Below, piece by piece: positions 8,901 through 17,167 of a stretch of 64,000 nucleotides of DNA (its first letter is position 1; every line of letters begins with the position of its first letter). Position numbers and translations under genes: made by a program. Where the stretch lies: positions 558,001 to 622,000 of the forward strand of contig NZ_JAQNDO010000001.1 of the NCBI RefSeq assembly GCF_028369105.1, in the 5' to 3' direction. Below the pieces are notes generated by a model. That model saw only the letters and a program-made list of their open reading frames with translations. It made no database searches and was not told where the DNA came from. This stretch comes from Polyangium mundeleinium. Lineage in GTDB: Bacteria; Myxococcota_A; Polyangia; Polyangiales; Polyangiaceae.

Positions 8901-9749
8901 CCGCACGTAGGCCGCTTCCGGTATCCGCTCGTCGTCGCGCGTTTGCCCGAGGGCGAGCTGTGGATCGACGCGGACGTGGACGGTCCGCCCTTGCCTCCAG
9001 GCCGCGTGAGCCCGGAGCTTCGGGGCAGGAACGCGATCCTGCCCGACGGCAGTCTCGTGACGGTGCAGGGCGACGCGAGCGAGAAGGGCGACGAGGTGGA
9101 GATCCGGCTCGCGCTCGACGCGTCGGGCGTCGCGCGCGGCACGTTCTCGATCGCGCTGCGCGGGCGCGAGGCGCAGTCGCTCGCGGACTCGCTCGACATG
9201 GTCGTCGGCACGGATCGGCGCGAGATGCTCCGCAACGTGGTGCTCACGTGGGTGCCCTGGGCCGACGTCGAGGACGTGGAGCTCGGATCGAGCGAGGGCT
9301 CGTGGGAGGTCTCGGTGCGCGCGAAGATCGCGATCTTCGGCTACTCGCAGCCCGAGACCCGCGACGGCAAGACGTGGCTGCTGCCGGGCCTCGAACCGAT
9401 GCACCTCGCGCGTGGTTTCTCCAGCACGCTCGCTTCGTTCTACGCGTCCCGCGCGGGCCGCGAGAGCGCGCTGACCATCGACAGGCCGCTCCAGTACCGC
9501 GTCCGCCGTCGCATCGAGCTGCCCAAGGGCGCGACGGTCGCGCGCGCGCCGTCGTCGGTGAAGGTCGCGCACGAGGGGTTCTCCGCGTCGCGCGAAGGCT
9601 CGTACAAGGAGGGCGTGATCGAGGAGGCGTTCTTGCTCGATCTGCCGACGGGCACGGTGTCGGCGGGCGAGTACGACAGCTTCGTCGAGCGGGTGCGCGC
9701 CGTGGACGACGGCTTCATGGCCGGCACGCGCGTGAAGGTGTCACCCTGA
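5907..9749 (+). CDS. Large lipoprotein with TPR-like region and DUF3857/transglutaminase-like region
   Basis: This is an envelope lipoprotein of 1280 residues. The start at 5907 is chosen because GGAGG sits 6 bases upstream; a GTG at 5880 in the same frame is the alternative. A signal sequence ends in a lipobox (ISAALLAAC). The first 600 residues are helical, TPR-like solenoid. From about residue 680 the sequence resembles DUF3857 (VLRHVERYAVDAGG ... DSYGPSIEANAAQRLLRRRI, then a long beta-rich stretch). This is followed by a transglutaminase-core-like segment (ALVVWRALRELGVDARLAI, then ELWIDADVDG). The catalytic Cys usually found just before this helix is absent, so enzymatic activity is unlikely. 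It probably acts as a scaffold in the periplasm. It is followed directly by murB, which suggests co-transcription. Confidence 0.75.
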   Translation: MRHLTLGGSARASRATPPNPQHAARLGLISAALLAACANPTPVAPQQPPSAKLAESFVAAIDAEAADPLASAKYLDAIDRAVANGRDPEALATVVASLDALAFREVEALGLPGEQAVAYRSRDGMPAVVERLRAAWTAAGERLAQGDDPGVLPVMRGKLATALHELAMYVGQEQAAMVWGERRGCAREAALVAPLDFAALRGLAEPSQVVPTGAFGATYPGARPFFAEVTPYVVRADACALDVNATFSLPGVRAVVVDIENPREQTVFVSLASRSAAVVDVAGTRVIRRGFEAGDGAVTRLGRVSLPVGRARVVVRVGQMSDGDQIELDVWGDDGLPLPLRAPKAGDVATVSRASGAAPIEITASRAGDATLALTTAALLGLGEARVAEHLLEERGLPETSSPRVFLLAARATAKADDLPDSKQIERLRAYTEKTLAAWPKAWEALVTRAALTERRRVVEGLADALGELGVRPPASGQAVDKPTAEKAVTDPMTLTYVAAAAKRGQMLDVAEEAYRALETAVPGSPLLARVDTYLHGRVGADAVKAACAGGTGRAYLPCMHAHKQRGDARAALEELGRVRRLRSAPDAFRDAEVGLHVLAGDLDAAIAAYDATPPARRRLLDALGFAAGRNRSDLVRPRLERDQRVAVDTPYAIPILRRILALEPDQARELEAEGARLVSADRATNVMPGAGTAVLRHVERYAVDAGGVLRYLVYDLRRVSGTTDVAEGADSYGPSIEANAAQRLLRRRIHKRDGRVVEPDQVAAEQSHSDLSELEKGDYVEQILEGFVLPDAGGQIVVDGPDLLPARTGVREAEIELRRPASLALGLWSHPLLGKPQVRTDKGDEVRVWRIENKEPRRIEDGVPRLEQAVTISFGTQTWANLGRLLDDHVRALEDKDPYVARFAREAAGSVTAPSRALVERVVTAVGKRVKVPGGGELSDVSAMYGTGPQQTTARTVLELGQGSRALVVWRALRELGVDARLAIAETEPFSGAADFPPHVGRFRYPLVVARLPEGELWIDADVDGPPLPPGRVSPELRGRNAILPDGSLVTVQGDASEKGDEVEIRLALDASGVARGTFSIALRGREAQSLADSLDMVVGTDRREMLRNVVLTWVPWADVEDVELGSSEGSWEVSVRAKIAIFGYSQPETRDGKTWLLPGLEPMHLARGFSSTLASFYASRAGRESALTIDRPLQYRVRRRIELPKGATVARAPSSVKVAHEGFSASREGSYKEGVIEEAFLLDLPTGTVSAGEYDSFVERVRAVDDGFMAGTRVKVSP

Positions 9750-9802
9750 GCCTGCGTACGTTGCGTCCCCCGCCGCCCGAGCCTCCGCGCGCGCCGGAGG
9801 GC

Positions 9803-10906
9803 ATGCTCTTTGATGTGCCGCTCGCGCCGCGGACCACGCTCGGCGTCGGCGGCCCGGCTGCACGTTACGTCGAGGCGCGCACCGAGGAGGCCGTGCACGA
9901 GACGCTCGCCTGGGCGCGCAACCAGCGCCTCGACGTCACCGTGCTCGGCGGCGGTTCGAACGTGCTCGTCGCGGATCGCGGCGTCGACGGCCTCGTGCTC
10001 CGGGTCGCGGTCTCCGGCGTGAATCATGCGATGGAGGGGGATCGGGTCACGCTGACCGCGGGCGCGGGCGAGCCGTGGGATGCGCTCGTCGCGATGACCG
10101 TGGAGCAAGGCTGGGCCGGGCTCGAGTGCCTCTCGGGCATCCCGGGTGACGTGGGCGCGGCGCCGATCCAGAACATCGGCGCGTACGGGCAAGAAGCGGG
10201 CGACGTGATCACGTTCGTCTACGGCATCGATCGGCGCAGCGGCGCGACCGTGGGCATCGATCGGCTCGGCTGCCGCTTCGGCTACCGCGACAGCGTCTTC
10301 AAGCGCCGGGCGAGCGGCAGGTTCGTGATCGTCGGCGTGACGTTTTCCCTTCAGCGCGGCGGCTCGGCGGCCGTGCGGTACGCGGAGCTCGATCGGCACC
10401 TGCGCGACACGGGCGCCGGCCCTTCGCCTTCGCTCGCCGAGGTGCGCAAGGCCGTGCTGGAGCTACGCCGCCGCAAGTCGATGCTCGTCGAGGCGGGGGA
10501 CGAGAACGCGCGCAGCGCCGGTTCGTTTTTCGTGAACCCGACGCTCGACGAGGCGGCCTTCGCCGAGGCCCGCGCGCGCATCGTGGCCGCGAACGTGCTC
10601 GAACCCGGCGAGAACCTCCCGCAGTTCGTCGCGGGCCCGGGTCGCGTAAAAATCCCGGCGGCGTGGCTCATCGAGCGCGCCGGGTTCAAGAAGGGAACGG
10701 GCGACGGTCCGGTGGGTCTGTCCACGCGCCACGCACTCGCGCTCGTCAACCGCGGCGGCGCGACGGCCGAGGACATCCTTCGCTTCGCGCGCCGGATTCG
10801 TGATGCGGTGCTCGCGCGTTTCGGCGTGCGGCTCGTGCCCGAGCCCGTGATGCTCGGCTTCCGGCCGGAAGAGGTCGAGGACCTCGTGGGGCACCCAACG
10901 ACCTGA
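9803..10906 (+). CDS. murB: UDP-N-acetylmuramate dehydrogenase (UDP-N-acetylenolpyruvoylglucosamine reductase)
   Basis: MurB reduces UDP-GlcNAc-enolpyruvate to UDP-MurNAc with NADPH, via FAD, in the cytosolic phase of peptidoglycan synthesis. The FAD-binding signatures TTLGVGGPA, VLGGGSNVL and GLECLSGIPGDVGAAPIQNIGAYG are present. The GYRDSVFK loop marks the type I enzyme. The catalytic Ser is in SAGSFFVNP and the conserved Glu in LVPEPVMLG near the C-terminus. The start is uncertain: ATG 9803 gives MLFDVPLAPRTTLGVGG, the usual MurB N-terminus, but its GGAGG is only 2 bases away; a TTG at 9761 is the alternative. The length of about 367 residues is normal for type I. It sits directly downstream of the DUF3857-type lipoprotein gene. 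Confidence 0.93.
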   Translation: MLFDVPLAPRTTLGVGGPAARYVEARTEEAVHETLAWARNQRLDVTVLGGGSNVLVADRGVDGLVLRVAVSGVNHAMEGDRVTLTAGAGEPWDALVAMTVEQGWAGLECLSGIPGDVGAAPIQNIGAYGQEAGDVITFVYGIDRRSGATVGIDRLGCRFGYRDSVFKRRASGRFVIVGVTFSLQRGGSAAVRYAELDRHLRDTGAGPSPSLAEVRKAVLELRRRKSMLVEAGDENARSAGSFFVNPTLDEAAFAEARARIVAANVLEPGENLPQFVAGPGRVKIPAAWLIERAGFKKGTGDGPVGLSTRHALALVNRGGATAEDILRFARRIRDAVLARFGVRLVPEPVMLGFRPEEVEDLVGHPTT

Positions 10907-10946
10907 TTTGGCGGCGTGTTCTGCCGCCGCGAAGGCGGCTACGCGC

Positions 10947-10952
10947 TACGCT
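10947..10952 (+). promoter_or_regulatory. -10-like TACGCT box, 6 bases before a GTG start
   Basis: TACGCT is followed by 6 bases and then the GTG at 10959. It is one of a series of TANNNT boxes abutting start codons, which would give a leaderless transcript. No clear -35 is seen. Confidence 0.4.
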
Positions 10953-10958
10953 CTCCCC

Positions 10959-13900
10959 GTGGTCGAACCTCTGGACGAAGGCAAGGTTCCGCAAGAGGCG
11001 CGCGACGAGCTCCCCGAAGGCGAGGAGAACGCGGAACCACGCACCTTCCGCAGCCTGCGGCCGCCGAAGCCGCTCGACGAGGACATGCTCGACGAGCTCG
11101 CGGCGCGCATCGCGACGATGCCCGAGCCCGTCGCCACGCTCGCCGTCGGCGTGGAGATCGCGCGGGCCGAGGGGGACGCGACCGGCGTGCGCAAGCGCCT
11201 CTTCGAGCTCGGGATCGGCATCGTTCGGTACGGTTTTTCGCTCGGCCTCGCCGCGCTCGTGGCGAAGCTCGGCGGCGCGGCGGCGCCGAGGCCGCTCGCA
11301 GAGGCGCTCGCGCGCGCGGCGCGGATCTCGGACGGGATGTGGTGCGAGCTCACGCGCACCATCGGCAACGCGCTGAAGCCCTACGACCCGGCGCTCGCGC
11401 AGATGCTCGCGTTCACGTCGCAGCGGCCGCTGACCGAGCTCGTTTCGGCGCGCAACGATTTCATCCATCGGGGCGGCTCCGGCGACAACGCGCTGGAGAA
11501 GCTGATGGCACTCCTCGAAAATACCGAGGCGCTCCTGTCGCTCTCGCTCCGGTGCGTGGTGTCGCTCGATCCGCTGACGTACGAGGCGCGCATGGGCACG
11601 CCGCTCCGGGGCGGGGTCTGGCGCAAGACGAAGGGCGCGCTGGCCGCGGGCGTCGAGGCAGGCGTCGCGTACGTGGTGCGCGAGGACGGGACGTGGATGC
11701 CCGTGTCGCCCTACCTGCCGCTCGTCGACAAACGGCTGCTCTTCGCGGACGGCCCGCACGCGCCGGGCAAACCGTGGCGCTGCACCGATCCGGAGATCGG
11801 CGAGCATCGGGAGCACCAGCCGGTCGACCGCGCGATCCGCAAGCTCGTGGGCGAGGACAAGAACGCGCCGCAGGAGCTCACGGACAGGCCACGCCTCGTC
11901 GGTCGGGACGCGGCGGTGAAGTCGCTCGAGCGCGCGGCGGAGGAGGCCGCGTCGGGCAGCGTGCGCATGGCGCTCGTGACGGGATCGTTCGGCGTGGGTC
12001 GGACGCGGGTCGCGGACGAGATCGTCGCGGCGGCCGCGGCGTACGGCTTCGGGCGCGTGATCGACGCGCGTTGTTCGGTCGAGCGCAGGACGCCGCTCCG
12101 CGCGCTGCGCACTGCGATCGAGGGCGTGAAGGGGCTCGGGCGCATGCGCGACGCGATCGAGCGCGCGCTCTCGGTCGAGGCCGCGATGACGCGCGCGGCG
12201 CTGGAGGCGTCGATCGAGGCGATCGAGGAGGCGCTCGTGGAGGCGAGCCTCGAAGAGCCGACGGTGCTCGACATGGACGACGCGCAGTGGGCAGACGAGC
12301 ACACGCAGGGGCTTTTGCGCATGCTGACGGATCGAGCGATCCGCAAGGGACGCGGGCGGCTCTTCGTGATCGTGACCGTGCGCGACGAGCCGAACCCGAG
12401 CGTCGCGCTGCGGCGTTTCGTGGGTCGCGTCGAGCAAGGCATCGGCGCGGGCGCGACGCGCGTCATGCTCGACGCGCTCTCCTCGAAGGACGCCTCCGCG
12501 CTCGTGCAGAACGTCGCGCCGATCGCGAAGGACATCGAGCGTGCCGTGGTCGAGGGCGCGGGGGGCGTGCCGTTTTTCCTCGTGCAGCCGCTCCTCGTGT
12601 GGAACGAGACCGGCGCGCTCGTCTGGCGTGACGCGGCGTGGCGACCGCGTGACGAGTCGATCCTGCGCGCCTCGGTGCCGGGCGTGCGGGATCTTTTGCG
12701 CGCGCGGCTCGACTCGTTTTTCGATCCGGGATCGGACGGCGAGCGGGCCGCGCAGCACGTGCTCGCGTGCGTCGCGCTCTACGGCTCGGGTTTGCCGGTG
12801 GAGCAGCTCGTCGCGGCGGTGGAGGCCGCGGGGACGAACGCGCGGAGCGTGGAGCAGGCGCTCGAGCTGCTCGTGGAGTCGGGGCTGCTCATCGTGCGCG
12901 GCGAGCGGCAGGAGTACGGGTTTGCGCAGGAGATCGTGCGGCAAGCGGCGCTCGAAGACGTGCGGCAGAAGCCGTGGTTCCGCCGCATCCACCGGAGCCT
13001 GCTCGAAGCCGTGGGGCGGAGCGAGGTCGCCGAGGAGAACGCGGCGTTTCTCGCGGCGGGTCACGAGTCGCTCGGCGATCGCGAGGAGGCTGCGCGCTGG
13101 TACAGCAGGGCCGTGGCGAAGGCGCTCGCGGGCGGCGAGTTTGAACGGGCGATGGAGCTCGCGGAGAAGCTCGCGCAGGTAGCGAAGGGGGCCGAGCGCG
13201 CGCGCGCGGAGCTTCATGTGGGCGACGCGCTTTTCCGCGCGGGTCGCGCGGCTGAGGCGAAAGAGCGACTCGAAAAGATCCACCTCGACGGCGTCACGGA
13301 CATGGGCGTGCGGCTCGAAGCGCGTACGCTCACGCTCGCGATCGCGGCGATCCTCCGGCATTTGCCTGCCGATCATGATCCGACGCTCGTCGCCGACGCC
13401 GATGCTCATGGCGACATGGCTCTGCGTGTCGAGACGCGCCTCGCTGTCGCGAGGCTCTCCCGGGGGCATCGCGGGCTCTCGCTTGCCGAAGCGGCGATCG
13501 GGCTCGCGGCGGCGTGCCCGCTGGAGCTCCGCTACCGCGCGCTCGGGATGAGGCTCGAGCTTTTGGCGGAGGTCGATCCGAGCGACGTGGTGAGGCTGCA
13601 ACGCGCGACGGAGCTCGTGCGCACCGCTGCGCGCGAGCTCGGCTCTCCGTGGGCCGAGCTCGACGCGGACAACGCATTCGCGTGTGCTCGATCGAACGCC
13701 GGAGATTTTGCGACGGCGCTCCCTCTCTTCGAGAGCATTTCCGAGCGCGCGAAGCGGTTCAAGTTCGGGACGCTCGAACGCGAGGTCCTGGTGAACACGG
13801 CGACCACGTATCTGCGTACCGGAGATGCAGCGCGGGCTGCGAACGCCGCGAACCGCGCTGCGGAGACGTGCCGCGCCGCCGGCGACCTCGTCATGCTCGC

Positions 13901-14303
13901 GGGGGCGCTCTCTGTGTGTGCGGACGGTCTGCTCCGGATCGGGGAGCTCGCCCGCGCGCGCGCCGCGATCGACGAAGCCATCGAGATCATTCTGCCCGGG
14001 CGCGACTACCGAGCGACACTAGCGCTCCTGCGGCGCGTCGAGATCTGCGAGCAGAGCCATGACGAAGAGCAGGCTGCCAAGGACGCGACGACGGCCCGCG
14101 TGATCGCTCTGGAGAACGGCAACGTCGATCATGCTGCGCGAGCCGTCTTGTGGCTCGCGCTCCACGCGGCGCGATGCGCGGACCCGGGCGCGCGCGACGA
14201 ACTCCAGAAGGCTGTCGAGAGCGCCAGCCAAGTCGAAGCCTCCTTGCGCCCCCCGACCCGCCGGCTCGTCGATGCAGCGCGGAAGCTGCTCGCGGCGAGC
14301 TGA
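10959..14303 (+). CDS. STAND/AAA_16-like NTPase with HEPN-like N-terminus and helical repeats
   Basis: This is a cytosolic protein of 1114 residues. The start is set at GTG 10959 because of the TACGCT box 6 bases upstream; the frame is open to 10908. Residues about 60-220 are helical and contain LVSARNDFIH (R165-x4-H170), which resembles the RX4-6H motif of HEPN domains. Residues about 315-560 look like an AAA_16 ATPase found in STAND signalling proteins. The P-loop reads GSFGVGRT (342-349), with Arg348 replacing the usual Lys, while the Walker B VLDMDDAQWADE is good. A winged-helix-like stretch (YGSGLPVEQLVAAV ... GLLIVRG) is followed by TPR-like helices to the end. It may be a signal-transduction or defence switch with weakened ATP hydrolysis; its partners are unknown. 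Confidence 0.7.
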   Translation: MVEPLDEGKVPQEARDELPEGEENAEPRTFRSLRPPKPLDEDMLDELAARIATMPEPVATLAVGVEIARAEGDATGVRKRLFELGIGIVRYGFSLGLAALVAKLGGAAAPRPLAEALARAARISDGMWCELTRTIGNALKPYDPALAQMLAFTSQRPLTELVSARNDFIHRGGSGDNALEKLMALLENTEALLSLSLRCVVSLDPLTYEARMGTPLRGGVWRKTKGALAAGVEAGVAYVVREDGTWMPVSPYLPLVDKRLLFADGPHAPGKPWRCTDPEIGEHREHQPVDRAIRKLVGEDKNAPQELTDRPRLVGRDAAVKSLERAAEEAASGSVRMALVTGSFGVGRTRVADEIVAAAAAYGFGRVIDARCSVERRTPLRALRTAIEGVKGLGRMRDAIERALSVEAAMTRAALEASIEAIEEALVEASLEEPTVLDMDDAQWADEHTQGLLRMLTDRAIRKGRGRLFVIVTVRDEPNPSVALRRFVGRVEQGIGAGATRVMLDALSSKDASALVQNVAPIAKDIERAVVEGAGGVPFFLVQPLLVWNETGALVWRDAAWRPRDESILRASVPGVRDLLRARLDSFFDPGSDGERAAQHVLACVALYGSGLPVEQLVAAVEAAGTNARSVEQALELLVESGLLIVRGERQEYGFAQEIVRQAALEDVRQKPWFRRIHRSLLEAVGRSEVAEENAAFLAAGHESLGDREEAARWYSRAVAKALAGGEFERAMELAEKLAQVAKGAERARAELHVGDALFRAGRAAEAKERLEKIHLDGVTDMGVRLEARTLTLAIAAILRHLPADHDPTLVADADAHGDMALRVETRLAVARLSRGHRGLSLAEAAIGLAAACPLELRYRALGMRLELLAEVDPSDVVRLQRATELVRTAARELGSPWAELDADNAFACARSNAGDFATALPLFESISERAKRFKFGTLEREVLVNTATTYLRTGDAARAANAANRAAETCRAAGDLVMLAGALSVCADGLLRIGELARARAAIDEAIEIILPGRDYRATLALLRRVEICEQSHDEEQAAKDATTARVIALENGNVDHAARAVLWLALHAARCADPGARDELQKAVESASQVEASLRPPTRRLVDAARKLLAAS

Positions 14304-14324
14304 TGTTCGATCCCCGGGCCTTCG

Positions 14325-15518
14325 TTACTCGAGGATCACGACGCCCCGCGTGCGCGCTCTCTCGAGGATCACGACGCCGCGCGTCTTCGGCGCCGGCAGC
14401 TTCGCGAACTTCTCCGCCGCGTCCTTGTACGCCGCGCCCTCGCCCGTGTGCTGGAACGAGAACACCTTCAGGATGAGCCCATCCCCGGGCTCCGTGCGCG
14501 CGATGAACGACGCGGGCTTGAACCCCGGCTTGCTCCCCGACGCGCCGCCGAGGTCGAGCTCGAGCCCACGGATGCGCGGGCACCTCTCGATCCCGACGTC
14601 GCGGCACTTCGTGTCCTTCTTCGCGCCTGCCTCCGCGACCGGCAGATGCTTCATCCCGTCGAGGAGCTTGTCGTCCTTGATGCGCGTGACCTTCCCGTCC
14701 CGCACGCGCGCGAGCGCCTCGTCCAGGCTCCGCAGCGGCGTGCGCGACGCGGCGACGTAGATGTCCTCGAAGCCGAGATCCTTGTCGTTCAAACGAAACC
14801 GCGCGTCCCCGCTCGGGATGCGTGACGCCTGGCTTCCTTCGAGCGGGTTTTTCGTGCCGATCCGCTCGTCCGGGAAGAGCACCGTGAGGCCGCTGCTCGC
14901 GTTGTTCTGGAAGATGTAGACGTACGCCCGCGGCTTGACGTCGACCTTGAAGAACACGCGCGTGTTCGTCGGAAGCGGCTCGTCCGGTTTGACCGTCCGT
15001 GTCCCGCCGCCCGCGCTCTCCGGCAGCTCCGCCTCCATCGACAGGGTGATCGTCAGCTCTTCCTTGCGCTCCGCCTCCGGCACCGTGTGCTGGTAGAGCG
15101 TGTCGAGCGCGGCTTGCCGCTCCTCCTCCGAGGAGGCCTGTTTCACCGCGGCGACCATCGAGCTGACGGGGCTGAGGAGCCCGAGAAGCGCCTTCTTCTC
15201 CTTGTCGTACGTCTCCTTGTCGATCGCGCACGCGTTGTAGTCCCGGCAGAGCCGCGTGTGCGCCGCGACATACTTCTCGGTCTCCGCCGAGATGCGGCGG
15301 ATCGCCACGTCCTCGAACGTCGCCGTGTCCGAGGCGAGGTTCAGGACGCCGATGTCGCCCGCGGCGAGATCACTCGAGCAATCGATGGAGGGACGGACCT
15401 CCTCGCCGCAAGCGACGCTGCCTGGGTTCTTCACCACGCACGACGCGCTGAGGAGGGCGATGCCGGCCACGGCGAGCGCACCGAGGCCGACGTGCACGAA
15501 GCTTCGGCGGTGGGACAT
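14325..15518 (-). CDS. DUF4384-containing lipoprotein
   Basis: This is a predicted lipoprotein of 397 residues. ATG 15518 gives a signal peptide (VHVGLGALAVAGIALLSASC) with lipobox Cys. A helical region (about 60-190) is followed by a DUF4384-like beta domain (about 200-300: VFFKVDVKPRAYVYIFQNNASSGLTVLFP), a fold known from surface and kinase-associated proteins. The C-terminus is an 8-residue duplication, TRGVVILE-RAR-TRGVVILE, from a 24-base direct repeat. A TACCCT box sits 8 bases before the start. It is the last of three minus-strand envelope genes, 47 bases after the AgmX-like gene. The function is unknown. Confidence 0.78.
   Translation of the reverse strand: MSHRRSFVHVGLGALAVAGIALLSASCVVKNPGSVACGEEVRPSIDCSSDLAAGDIGVLNLASDTATFEDVAIRRISAETEKYVAAHTRLCRDYNACAIDKETYDKEKKALLGLLSPVSSMVAAVKQASSEEERQAALDTLYQHTVPEAERKEELTITLSMEAELPESAGGGTRTVKPDEPLPTNTRVFFKVDVKPRAYVYIFQNNASSGLTVLFPDERIGTKNPLEGSQASRIPSGDARFRLNDKDLGFEDIYVAASRTPLRSLDEALARVRDGKVTRIKDDKLLDGMKHLPVAEAGAKKDTKCRDVGIERCPRIRGLELDLGGASGSKPGFKPASFIARTEPGDGLILKVFSFQHTGEGAAYKDAAEKFAKLPAPKTRGVVILERARTRGVVILE
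14328..14384 (-). repeat. 24-base direct repeat duplicating the C-terminal octapeptide
   Basis: Two copies (14328-14351 and 14361-14384) differ at one position and are 33 bases apart start to start, so the reading frame is kept and the gene's last 19 codons carry TRGVVILE twice. It looks like a recent slippage or duplication. Confidence 0.75.
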
Positions 15519-15526
15519 GGCTGCCG

Positions 15527-15532
15527 AGGGTA
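15527..15532 (-). promoter_or_regulatory. -10-like TACCCT box before the DUF4384 lipoprotein gene
   Basis: On the minus strand TACCCT lies 8 bases before the ATG at 15518. It suggests that the gene has its own short-leader promoter although it also follows a same-strand gene. Confidence 0.4.
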
Positions 15533-15565
15533 CGGGGAAGGGCCCGCGTTTGCGAGCCCAGCCCG

Positions 15566-17167
15566 TCAATTGATCGTGAAGGACTTGGTGACGCTGACGG
15601 GCGCGCCGTCGAAGGGCGGGACGCGCGCGCCGCGGAAGACGCCGGCCACGCAGCCGCCGACCGAGGTGCCCGCGAAGGGCGGGCCCTGCACCTGCGCCGA
15701 GGTCACGTTGCCGCTCGGTGCGAACGTCACCTTCACCTTGCCCGTGCCCGTCGGGCCGTCCGCCGTCTTGCAGCTCTTCGCCGCGCCGGCCGCCGAGCCG
15801 AGCGCCGAAGAGGCCGCGCCGCGGTTGAACTCCTTGCCACCCTCCGCAGGCGGGGGCTCCGCCGTGGGCGCGGCCGTCGTCGTAGGCGCCGCCGTCGTCG
15901 CCGTCGGCGCTGCCGTGTTCGTCGGCTTCGGGCCCGTTCCACCCGTGCCTGCGATCGGGCCGCCGACCTTCGCCGTGTCCGTCGTCGCGGGCGCAGCGCT
16001 GTTCGTGGTCGTGGGCGCCACTGCGATCGTGTCCGTGGGCGTCGGGGTGGGCGTCGTGGGCGCGGCGGACGCCGTGGGGGTCGCCGACGTCGTCGTGTTC
16101 TCCGTCGTCACCGGGTTCGGCGGCTGTCCGCGCAGCAGGAAGAACGCGGCCGCGCCTGCGACCACGATGCCGAGCGCGATGCCGACGACGAGGCCCGCCG
16201 AGCTCTTCTTCTGCTCGGGCACCTGCACCATCACGACCTGCGGGATCTGCGTGCCGGTCAGCGGGAGCTGCGTGCCCGTGAGCGGGATCTGCGTGCCCGT
16301 CATCGGGATCTGCGTGCCCGTCATCATGCCGGGCATCGAGGCCATCATCGGCTGCGGAGGCGGCTCCACGACGGGCGCCATGAGCGGAGGCGGCGCGAGC
16401 ATCGGACCGCCGAGCCCGCCGCCGCCGAGGTTCATGATGTCGTCGAGCCCGCCGCGGCCGTCTTTCTTCTTCGGCTCGTCCTTCGTGGCGGCCTTCTCGG
16501 CCGCGGTGAGCGCCGAGAGCGAGAAGAGCACCGAGTTCTCGTTGCGCTCGCCGACCTGGTTGCCCTTCGGCCCCGCGGCAGGCGGCACCGAGGCGCGCGC
16601 GGGCTCCGGCTCGCCCTTCTGCGATCCGAAGAGATCCTGACGACCCCCCGTCTTGCGCGCCGCCGCCTGGTTGCGCGCGGCCGCAGGCGCGGCGCCCGCG
16701 CCCTCGGGCATCATGAGCGTCGCGTTCATGTCGTCTGCGGGCGGCGCTGCGGCGGGTGCTGCGCCGCTGCTGCGACCCACGGCTGACATGATCTCGGGGA
16801 CCTGCGACATCGGCAGCCAGTCCGACATGCCGTCTTTCCAGACGTACGTGTCGTTCGTGACCGTGCCTGCCGCGTACGCAGCCGCGAGCGCGGCGGTCGA
16901 CATCGTGCGTTGGTCGTCGTCGCCGACGTTGACCGTCCAGTCGCTGCCGCCTGCTGCGGCTGCGTTCGGATCACCTGCGAAGACGCGGGTCGCCCCGTCG
17001 TCTTCTTCTTCGTAGCCACCCTGGCCGTGTGCATCGGGCGCGGCTTCGTTCGCGTTGACGACGATGGCCGAGCCGCACTTCTTGCACTTGATCTTGACGG
17101 TCTTACCGACAACTTTTTCGTCGGCGATCGTGTACTTCGCCTGGCACGACTGACACGTAATCTTCAT
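15566..17167 (-). CDS. AgmX/GltJ-like protein: zinc ribbon, GYF domain, membrane segment, AgmX C-terminal domain
   Basis: This is a single-pass inner-membrane protein of 533 residues resembling AgmX/GltJ of myxobacterial gliding machinery. The N-terminal zinc ribbon has C5-x2-C8 and C28-x2-C31. A GYF_2-like domain follows at about 75-130 (VWKDGMSDWLPMSQVPEI). A Pro/Met-rich cytosolic linker contains the heptad TGTQIP repeated four times. The membrane segment lies at about 325-347 (AGLVVGIALGIVVAGAAAFFLL). The periplasmic side has a Thr/Pro/Ala-rich stalk and a C-terminal AgmX/TonB-C-like domain with two Cys (SCKTADG ... GGCVAGVFRG). In Myxococcus GltJ the cytosolic domains bind MglA and regulators. 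Polyangiales carry many paralogues, so a gliding role is not certain. No motility neighbours are visible here. Confidence 0.8.
   Translation of the reverse strand: MKITCQSCQAKYTIADEKVVGKTVKIKCKKCGSAIVVNANEAAPDAHGQGGYEEEDDGATRVFAGDPNAAAAGGSDWTVNVGDDDQRTMSTAALAAAYAAGTVTNDTYVWKDGMSDWLPMSQVPEIMSAVGRSSGAAPAAAPPADDMNATLMMPEGAGAAPAAARNQAAARKTGGRQDLFGSQKGEPEPARASVPPAAGPKGNQVGERNENSVLFSLSALTAAEKAATKDEPKKKDGRGGLDDIMNLGGGGLGGPMLAPPPLMAPVVEPPPQPMMASMPGMMTGTQIPMTGTQIPLTGTQLPLTGTQIPQVVMVQVPEQKKSSAGLVVGIALGIVVAGAAAFFLLRGQPPNPVTTENTTTSATPTASAAPTTPTPTPTDTIAVAPTTTNSAAPATTDTAKVGGPIAGTGGTGPKPTNTAAPTATTAAPTTTAAPTAEPPPAEGGKEFNRGAASSALGSAAGAAKSCKTADGPTGTGKVKVTFAPSGNVTSAQVQGPPFAGTSVGGCVAGVFRGARVPPFDGAPVSVTKSFTIN
16242..16326 (-). 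repeat. 21-base tandem repeat encoding TGTQIPx heptads
   Basis: Four in-frame 21-base units within the AgmX/GltJ-like gene encode TGTQIPM, TGTQIPL, TGTQLPL and TGTQIPQ in the cytosolic linker before the membrane segment. It could be a short docking array. Confidence 0.7.
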
